Positions 5,635 through 10,639 of a stretch of DNA of 10,639 bases are shown here, piece by piece. The notes beneath the pieces are model-generated. The model was not told the DNA's origin and made no database searches. It was given only the letters and a program-made list of their open reading frames with translations. Location: NCBI GenBank assembly GCA_006227805.1, contig SBFT01000165.1:1-10639 (forward strand). Reading direction: 5' to 3'. The stretch is from Paracoccaceae bacterium (lineage in GTDB: Bacteria > Pseudomonadota > Alphaproteobacteria > Rhodobacterales > Rhodobacteraceae). A program made the position numbers and the translations under genes. Each line of letters opens with the position of its first letter. Positions within the stretch are counted from its first letter, which is position 1.

Positions 5635-7245
5635 ATGCAACGCAAACTCGGCGCACAGATCAGCCACATGCTGAAGGCGCGCGGCGTGGACGTGATCTTC
5701 GGCATCCCCGGCGTGCATAACCAGGAGATGTATCGCGGGATCGAGGAGGCCGGGATCACCCATGTCCTGGCGCGCCACGAACAGGGGGCGGGCTTCATGG
5801 CCGACGGCTATGCCCGCGCGAGCGGCAAGCCGGGCGTGGCCTACGTGATCACCGGGCCGGGGCTGACCAACCTGATGACGCCCCTGGGCCAGGCCTGGTC
5901 GGACAGCGTGCCGGTGCTGGCGATTTCCTCCTGCCTTGCGGATGTGTCGTCGCGGCAGGGCCAGCTGCACCAGATGCGCGACCAGCGCGCCGCGGCCGCC
6001 ACGGTCTGCGACTGGTCCCTGGAAGCCGCCGATGCCGAGGCCTGCTATGCCCTGATCGACAGGGCGCTGGGCGAGTTCGCCGGCGCCCGGCCCCGCCCGC
6101 GCCACCTGCAGGTGCCGATCCCCCTGCTGGAAGGCCTGGCCGACGCACCCCCGCCCGCGCCTGCGAAAGCGGTGCCGCCCCGCGCGCCCGACGCGGTGCT
6201 GGAGGCCGCCACCCGGGCGATCCTGGCCGCGAGGAAACCGCTCTTCATCTTCGGCGGCGGCGCGCGCGCGGGCGCCGAGGCGATCCCGGCCCTCCTGGAG
6301 CAGACCGGGGCGGCGGCCTTCGTCACCTATGCGGGCCGGGGATGCGTTCCACAGGGCAACCCGTTGTTTTTCGGATCATACCTGGCGCGACCCGACAGTG
6401 CCGCGATGCTGGCCGAGGCCGATCTGATCATCGCCGTCGGCACCGAACTGGCCCAGGTCGACCTGTGGCGCGACCGGCCCGGTCATGATTGCCCGATGAT
6501 CCGCATCGACATCGATCCCGCTGTCACCGCGACGGCCCGGGCGGGCGACATTCCCGTCCTCGCGGATGCGGGTGCTTTCCTGAAGGCGCTGTCCATCGCC
6601 ATCCCCGCGCGCGCCGAAACCCGGCCCCCCGCCTGGGAGCCGCGGCGGGTGGCCGAGGCGCGCAGGAGATGGCGCGCCGAGGTCGACGCCGATTATCCCG
6701 GCGTCCTGCCCGTGGCCGAGGCGCTGCGGGACATGCTGCCCGAGGAGGTGATGATCTATTCCGACATGACCCAGTTCGCCTATGCCGCGACCGAGGTCTG
6801 GGACATGGCCCGCCCCGGCCACTGGCACCATCCTTACGGCTTCGGCACGCTGGGCTATGCGCTGCCCGCCGCGATCGGCGGGGCGGTGGCGCGGCGCGGC
6901 CAGCCCACGCTGGCCATCGCGGGCGATTACGGCTTTCAGTACACCGCGAACGAGCTCGGCACGGCGGTCGAGCTGGGCCTGCCCTTGCCGATCCTGATCT
7001 GGGACAACGGCAAGCTGGGCGCGATCGAGGCCAGCATGCGCGGCGCGCAGATCGCGCCCAATGCCGTGATCGCGCGCAACCCCGACTTCCTGGCCCTGGC
7101 GCGGGCCTACGGCGCCCGCGCGGTCCAGCCCGACAGCCTCGAGGAAATGGGCCAGGCCATCCTCGCGGCATTCCGCGCCGATGGCCCGACCCTGATCCGC
7201 GTGACGCCCGCGCTGGCGGGCCGGGGTGTCACTCCCAGCAGCTGA
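5635..7245 (+). CDS. Thiamine-diphosphate enzyme, probable 5-guanidino-2-oxopentanoate decarboxylase (AruI-like)
   Basis: Complete 536-residue member of the acetolactate-synthase-like ThDP superfamily, cytosolic and presumably Mg2+-dependent. The Pyr domain carries the cofactor-activating Glu49 in ARHEQGAGFMADGYAR, followed by YVITGPGLTNLMTPLGQAW. The central domain has the FIFGGGARAG strand. The C-terminal domain has the ThDP/metal motif starting at Gly430-Asp431 (AGDYGFQYTANELG) and ending at Asn458 (WDNGKLG). The AruI-like call rests on overall resemblance to proteins annotated as 2-ketoarginine decarboxylase (arginine transaminase pathway). No neighbouring arginine gene supports it, and an acetolactate-synthase or other 2-oxoacid decarboxylase activity is possible. 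GGAGGG (5621-5626) lies inside the end of trkH, 8 nt before the ATG, so the two genes are almost certainly cotranscribed. The 3' end overlaps the opposite-strand gene by 17 bp. Confidence 0.85.
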   Translation: MQRKLGAQISHMLKARGVDVIFGIPGVHNQEMYRGIEEAGITHVLARHEQGAGFMADGYARASGKPGVAYVITGPGLTNLMTPLGQAWSDSVPVLAISSCLADVSSRQGQLHQMRDQRAAAATVCDWSLEAADAEACYALIDRALGEFAGARPRPRHLQVPIPLLEGLADAPPPAPAKAVPPRAPDAVLEAATRAILAARKPLFIFGGGARAGAEAIPALLEQTGAAAFVTYAGRGCVPQGNPLFFGSYLARPDSAAMLAEADLIIAVGTELAQVDLWRDRPGHDCPMIRIDIDPAVTATARAGDIPVLADAGAFLKALSIAIPARAETRPPAWEPRRVAEARRRWRAEVDADYPGVLPVAEALRDMLPEEVMIYSDMTQFAYAATEVWDMARPGHWHHPYGFGTLGYALPAAIGGAVARRGQPTLAIAGDYGFQYTANELGTAVELGLPLPILIWDNGKLGAIEASMRGAQIAPNAVIARNPDFLALARAYGARAVQPDSLEEMGQAILAAFRADGPTLIRVTPALAGRGVTPSS

Positions 7246-8989
7246 CCAGCGTCGTCATCCCGGCGGCGACGCGGTTCAGTTCCGCGGGCGTGACCGGGCC
7301 ATTGCCCGCGCCGGTCGCGGGGCTGAGGCCCGCCGCCGTCAGCACGCTGCCGATGGCCTGCGCATTGGCGGCGAAGCTGACGTCCCGGGGCAGTTGCGTC
7401 GCCCCGTCCGCGCGCGGCAGAAGCATGCCCACGACGCCGCCGCCCGCGTCCAGAACCGGTCCGCCCGCATCGCCCGGCAGCGCCTCAAGCGCGAGGCGCT
7501 TCACCTCGGTCTCGCCCCGCAGGCCCTTGATGTCCGAAAGCGTTCCGAACGTCAGGGTGGGCGCGCTGAGAATGCCCTCGTAGGGGAAACCCGCGACCGC
7601 CACTTCCGATTGCAGTCGCGGCACCGCGTCCGAGAAACGCGCCACCGCCATCGGGGCCAGCGCCACGCGCGGGCGCAGCACCGAGACGCCCAGGCCCGCG
7701 TCGGTGCCGACGATGTCGGCGTCGACATCGCCGTCCACGGTGATCCGCGCGCAGGACGCCGTCACTTCGGACGTGGTGACTATGGTGCCCGCATCATCCA
7801 CGAAGAAGCCCGAACGCGACAGTTTCGGCCGTCGCACCTGCAGGCCCGCCACCAGGTCGATGTTCTGAGTGGCGTCGCCCGCGGCCGGGTCCAGCACCGT
7901 GTCGAGGCGCGTGAAGCTGTCGCGCATGGCCGCCAGGACGCGGGCGCGCCGGGCCTCGTCTCCCCTGGGCCAGACCAGGGTGAAGCCCTTGACATGCCCG
8001 TCGCGCAGCGAGGCCTCGGTATGCGAGACGATCTCGGCATTCTCGCCCACCAGCGTGAAGCTGTCGCTGCGGCGTTCGCGCAAGCCCGTCAGCGGCACGA
8101 TCTTCAGCGTCTGCATGATGTCGAACAGACCGAACAGCGTGCCCTGGTCGCCGGGTTGCGAGATCAGGAGGACGCGCACGCCCAGATCGCCGCTGCTGGC
8201 AAAGTGGACGAAGGGCGGCTCGTACTTCTCGAAGGCGATCTCGCCCATAGGCAGCATCAACTCGATGCCGGCCTCGTCCTCGGTCACCATGGCCATGCCC
8301 ACGCTGGTCAGGGGGGCGTTGAACTGGTCCAGAAGCTGCGCGCGCTGGGCGGTGGTCAGGATGCCGGTCGCCTCGTGCCCGTTGGCGGATTGCCAGGCGG
8401 ACATCGCGCTGCGTGTTCCGGGCCCGAAGGCCCCGTCGATCGCGGCCGAATAGAAGCCCGCCCATTGCAGCGCGACCTGCAGCGCGCGGCGATCCTCGGC
8501 GCTCAGTTCGGCCTCGCCGCGCCGCGCCTCGGCGGGGGTCTCGTCGGGAAGGGCGGTGAGGGCTGGCGTCTGGGTCGGAGCCTCGCCCGCCTGCGCCGTC
8601 TCGGGCGCAGGGGTCGGGGTGGCCGGGACCGGGGCCGTCACCGTGCCGCGGGCCAGGACATCGGCGCCGATCGGCCAGAATTGCTGGCCCAGCCGCGCGG
8701 TGAATTGCAGGTAGGAATCGCCCGGAACCTGGCCTTCGGCGCGGTAGACCCGCAGCACGCGGTCCGCGTCCTCGCGGGTGTAGGGGCCAAGCACGATCGC
8801 GTACCAGCCGCCGCTGAGCGCGAAGCCGTTCACATCCGGCAGGCGCGCGGCATAGCCGCGGGCGGCCTCCTGCGCCTCGCGCAGCGAGGGTTGCGCCTCG
8901 ATCTGAACCCAGACCACGTCCTGCTGGGCCCAGAGAGGGCGCGCCATGGCCAGAACCGCGACCGCAAGGGCCGCCAACAACACTTTCAT
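7229..8989 (-). CDS. Secreted SPOR-like / peptidoglycan-binding / trypsin-like protein, probably catalytically inactive
   Basis: 586 residues. A Sec signal peptide (MKVLLAALAVAVLAMARPLWA, cleavage near 21-22) sends it to the periplasm. Residues about 22-105 resemble a SPOR-type domain (VQIEAQPSLREAQ...GGWYAIVLGPYTREDA). A Pro/Ala/Thr-rich linker follows to about 160. A peptidoglycan-binding type 1 domain covers about 163-218 (ALQWAGFYSAAIDGAFGPGTRSAMSAWQ). The C-terminal third has the layout of a trypsin/HtrA-like fold. However, the expected His is Glu408 (VTTSEVT), the expected Asp aligns with Gly434 (GLGVSVL) and the expected Ser is Ala508 (GDAGGPVLD). The ATG at 8989 is preferred for its signal peptide, although its ribosome site is weak (GGGG shortly upstream). 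An upstream in-frame TTG at 9019 would bury the signal. The gene is divergent from glyQ and converges, with overlap, on the thiamine-diphosphate enzyme gene. Substrate and role are unknown; a cell-wall-associated scaffold or sensor is an inference. Confidence 0.88.
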   Translation of the reverse strand: MKVLLAALAVAVLAMARPLWAQQDVVWVQIEAQPSLREAQEAARGYAARLPDVNGFALSGGWYAIVLGPYTREDADRVLRVYRAEGQVPGDSYLQFTARLGQQFWPIGADVLARGTVTAPVPATPTPAPETAQAGEAPTQTPALTALPDETPAEARRGEAELSAEDRRALQVALQWAGFYSAAIDGAFGPGTRSAMSAWQSANGHEATGILTTAQRAQLLDQFNAPLTSVGMAMVTEDEAGIELMLPMGEIAFEKYEPPFVHFASSGDLGVRVLLISQPGDQGTLFGLFDIMQTLKIVPLTGLRERRSDSFTLVGENAEIVSHTEASLRDGHVKGFTLVWPRGDEARRARVLAAMRDSFTRLDTVLDPAAGDATQNIDLVAGLQVRRPKLSRSGFFVDDAGTIVTTSEVTASCARITVDGDVDADIVGTDAGLGVSVLRPRVALAPMAVARFSDAVPRLQSEVAVAGFPYEGILSAPTLTFGTLSDIKGLRGETEVKRLALEALPGDAGGPVLDAGGGVVGMLLPRADGATQLPRDVSFAANAQAIGSVLTAAGLSPATGAGNGPVTPAELNRVAAGMTTLVSCWE

Positions 8990-9046
8990 GATACCCCAGA
9001 CTTCCCCGGCAAGTTCCAAATCGGGGGCAAGTTAGACGGATGGCAC

Positions 9047-9075
9047 GGCCTTGGCCATGCCCTTCGAACAAGGCC
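9047..9075. repeat. Short inverted repeat in the divergent intergenic region
   Basis: GGCCTTG (9047-9053) and CAAGGCC (9069-9075) are perfect 7-bp arms around a 15-nt spacer. They lie between the secreted-protein start (8989) and the glyQ promoter (9112). They could be an operator serving either gene, but arms of this length occur by chance in GC-rich DNA. No convincing promoter for the minus-strand gene was found in this 190-nt gap. Confidence 0.2.
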
Positions 9076-9111
9076 GCGCGCCTGTCGCAGCGGCACAACA
9101 GCCCTGCGGCG

Positions 9112-9140
9112 TTGACCCCGCCCCGCATGGGCCCTAGAGA
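9112..9140 (+). promoter_or_regulatory. Sigma-70-type promoter of glyQ
   Basis: TTGACC (9112-9117, five of six to consensus) and TAGAGA (9135-9140) are separated by exactly 17 nt. Transcription would begin near 9147, leaving a leader of about 33 nt before the glyQ ATG. This is the best-matched spacing of any promoter in the window. Confidence 0.55.
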
Positions 9141-9179
9141 GAGCGCGCATCCCCCGATCAGCCCTTGCGGACGGAACCC

Positions 9180-10106
9180 ATGACCGACCAGTCGACACCG
9201 CGCTCGTTCCAGGAGATCATCCTGCGCCTGCAATCCTACTGGGCGGCGAAGGGCTGCGCCATCCTGCAACCCTATGACATGGAAGTGGGGGCGGGCACCT
9301 TCCATCCGGCGACGACCCTGCGGGCGCTGGGCACGAACCCCTGGGCGGCGGCCTATGTCCAGCCCTCGCGCCGGCCGACCGACGGGCGCTATGGCGAGAA
9401 CCCCAACCGGCTGCAGCACTACTACCAGTATCAGGTGCTGATCAAACCCAGCCCGCCCGACCTGCAGGACCTCTACCTGGGCAGCCTGGCCGCCATCGGG
9501 ATCGACGCGGGCCTCCACGACATCCGCTTTGTCGAGGACGATTGGGAAAGCCCGACGCTGGGCGCCTGGGGCCTGGGCTGGGAAGTCTGGTGCGACGGGA
9601 TGGAAGTGTCGCAATTCACCTATTTCCAGCAGGTCGGCGGTCATGACTGCCACCCCGTCTCGGGCGAGCTGACCTATGGGCTCGAGCGTCTGGCGATGTA
9701 TGTCCTCGGCATCGATCACGTCATGGACATGCCCTTCAACGATCCCGGCGCGCCGATCCCGCTCAGCTATGGCGACGTGTTCCGCCAGACCGAAGAGGAA
9801 TACGCCCGCCACAACTTCGACGCCGCCAATACGGATGTGCTGCTGCGCCATTTCGAGGAAGCCGAGGCCGAGTGCCGTGCCCTGCTGGACCAGCCCGCCG
9901 AGGACCCCAAGACCGGCCGGCGCATCATCATGGCCCATCCCGCCTATGACCAGTGCATCAAGGCCAGCCACATCTTCAACCTGCTGGACGCGCGGGGCGT
10001 GATCAGCGTCACCGAACGCCAGGCCTATATCGGGCGGGTGCGCGCGCTGGCCAAGGCCTGCGCGGACGCCTTCGTGCAGACCCGCGCGGGCGGCTGGGCG
10101 GCATGA
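9180..10106 (+). CDS. glyQ: Glycyl-tRNA synthetase alpha subunit
   Basis: Cytosolic class II aminoacyl-tRNA synthetase subunit of 308 residues, near the usual length of about 300. With the beta subunit GlyS it forms the bacterial (alpha-beta)2 enzyme that charges tRNA-Gly, and the alpha chain holds the core of the active site. The GlyQ hallmark near the N-terminus is intact: LQSYWAAKGCAILQPYDMEVGAGT followed by FHPATTLRALG. So are AYVQPSRRPTDGRYGENPNR, LQHYYQYQVLIKPSP and the downstream VSGELTYGLERLAMY. The ATG at 9180 is preferred over an in-frame TTG at 9165 because MTDQSTPRSFQEIIL is the expected N-terminus; only a weak GGACGGA precedes it. Its stop overlaps the next gene's ATG (ATGA, 10103-10106). 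glyS is not in the window and is expected further downstream. Confidence 0.96.
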   Translation: MTDQSTPRSFQEIILRLQSYWAAKGCAILQPYDMEVGAGTFHPATTLRALGTNPWAAAYVQPSRRPTDGRYGENPNRLQHYYQYQVLIKPSPPDLQDLYLGSLAAIGIDAGLHDIRFVEDDWESPTLGAWGLGWEVWCDGMEVSQFTYFQQVGGHDCHPVSGELTYGLERLAMYVLGIDHVMDMPFNDPGAPIPLSYGDVFRQTEEEYARHNFDAANTDVLLRHFEEAEAECRALLDQPAEDPKTGRRIIMAHPAYDQCIKASHIFNLLDARGVISVTERQAYIGRVRALAKACADAFVQTRAGGWAA

Positions 10107-10624
10107 CGGGCAAGATCATGGCCCTGGCCATCCTGCTCTGCGCCGCGGTCGCGGGCGGAGTGCTCTATTACCTGCAGGTCTACGGCTTCTACGACCAGGT
10201 CGCCGATGACGGCGCCGCGGTGCAGGTGACCCTGCGCGACGGGGCGGGGCTGCGGGTGCTGGACTACGCGGGCTTCCAGGCGATCGACGCCGAAAGCTCT
10301 CCCATCCGCTATCGGGCGTGCTTCACCGTGGCCGACCCCGGCGCGCTGGTGGATATGGCGCAGGTGGTCGACAACCCCCAGCCGCGCAACGCGCCGGGTT
10401 GGTTCGACTGCTTCGACGCCGAGGCGATCGCCGCCGAACTGGCCGCGGGAACCGCGACCGCCTACCTGGGCCGGAAGAACGTGCATTACGGCGTCGACCG
10501 GATCGTGGCGATCACCGCCGACGGGCGCGGATATGCCTGGCACGACCTGAACGATTGCGGCCGGAAGGCCTATGACGGCACTGTGGTGGGCGAGGAATGC
10601 CCCCCGCGGCCCGGAACCAACTGA
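10103..10624 (+). CDS. Membrane-anchored protein of unknown function following glyQ (possibly DUF6446)
   Basis: 173 residues, function unknown. The N-terminus is a single hydrophobic segment at about residues 5-24 (IMALAILLCAAVAGGVLYYL). It looks like an uncleaved anchor, followed by a roughly 150-residue domain predicted to face the periplasm. That domain has four cysteines, at 73 (RYRACF), 103 (WFDCFD), 152 (LNDCGRK) and 166 (GEECPP), compatible with two disulfides. It also has the aromatic-rich motifs NVHYGVDRI and GYAWHDLNDC. From memory this matches a family found between glyQ and glyS in Rhodobacterales (I believe DUF6446), but I could not check it. The ATGA overlap with glyQ implies translational coupling. 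There is no separate Shine-Dalgarno beyond what lies in the glyQ 3' end. The last 15 nt of the window after the stop hold no recognisable feature. Confidence 0.85.
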   Translation: MTGKIMALAILLCAAVAGGVLYYLQVYGFYDQVADDGAAVQVTLRDGAGLRVLDYAGFQAIDAESSPIRYRACFTVADPGALVDMAQVVDNPQPRNAPGWFDCFDAEAIAAELAAGTATAYLGRKNVHYGVDRIVAITADGRGYAWHDLNDCGRKAYDGTVVGEECPPRPGTN

Positions 10625-10639
10625 CGCGCGAAACGAGAA

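Noticed and set aside
3454..6105. Very long open frame (883 codons) on the minus strand opposite the small genes, trkH and the thiamine-diphosphate enzyme gene
   Set aside because: It is rich in Arg, His, Gln, Asp and Gly with no domain-like pattern, as expected for the antisense of GC-rich codons. The plus-strand genes here have clear families.
7226..9115. Plus-strand open frame of 629 codons opposite the secreted protein
   Set aside because: Composition is typical of a shadow frame, and the opposite strand encodes a signal peptide and recognisable domains.

Overview
The window is a dense, GC-rich chromosomal stretch that fits an alphaproteobacterium of the Rhodobacteraceae, possibly Paracoccus-like. 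The evidence is the strong G/C bias at third codon positions, a SAM-II riboswitch in front of a sulfhydrylase gene, a type IB GTP cyclohydrolase, and a glyQ gene followed by a small membrane-anchored protein of a kind I associate with that family. No mobile element, CRISPR array, tRNA or rRNA was seen. The genus is an inference.

Left end (1-614): a minus-strand alpha/beta-hydrolase-like gene runs off the left edge. Four half-sites at exact 11-nt spacing lie upstream of it, in the orientation and sequence of a tandem PHO (PhoB) box. Divergently, a promoter with a perfect TTGACA leads straight into a SAM-II aptamer, an intrinsic terminator, and then metZ (O-succinylhomoserine sulfhydrylase). 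The terminator contains a copy of the aptamer's P1 5' strand, which suggests a simple antiterminator switch.

Centre (1945-7245, all plus strand): folE2 with a strong terminator; two small, uncharacterised, helix-forming proteins encoded as a pair, the second with a long Ala/Pro/Lys-rich tail; then trkH (potassium uptake), which lacks a Shine-Dalgarno sequence; and 3 nt later a thiamine-diphosphate enzyme resembling 5-guanidino-2-oxopentanoate decarboxylase. Methionine synthesis, pterin synthesis and K+ uptake here look like independent housekeeping units rather than one pathway.

Right end (7229-10639): a secreted protein on the minus strand has a SPOR-like region, a peptidoglycan-binding domain and a trypsin-like domain in which all three expected catalytic residues appear to be replaced. 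It overlaps the end of the thiamine-diphosphate enzyme gene by 17 bp. Divergent from it, a recognisable sigma-70-type promoter drives glyQ (glycyl-tRNA synthetase alpha), which overlaps by 4 nt a small membrane-anchored protein with four cysteines outside the membrane. glyS would be expected just beyond the right edge.

The most interesting signals are regulatory (the PHO box array and the riboswitch with its mimic strand) and the candidate envelope pseudoprotease. I found no clearly new multi-gene system.
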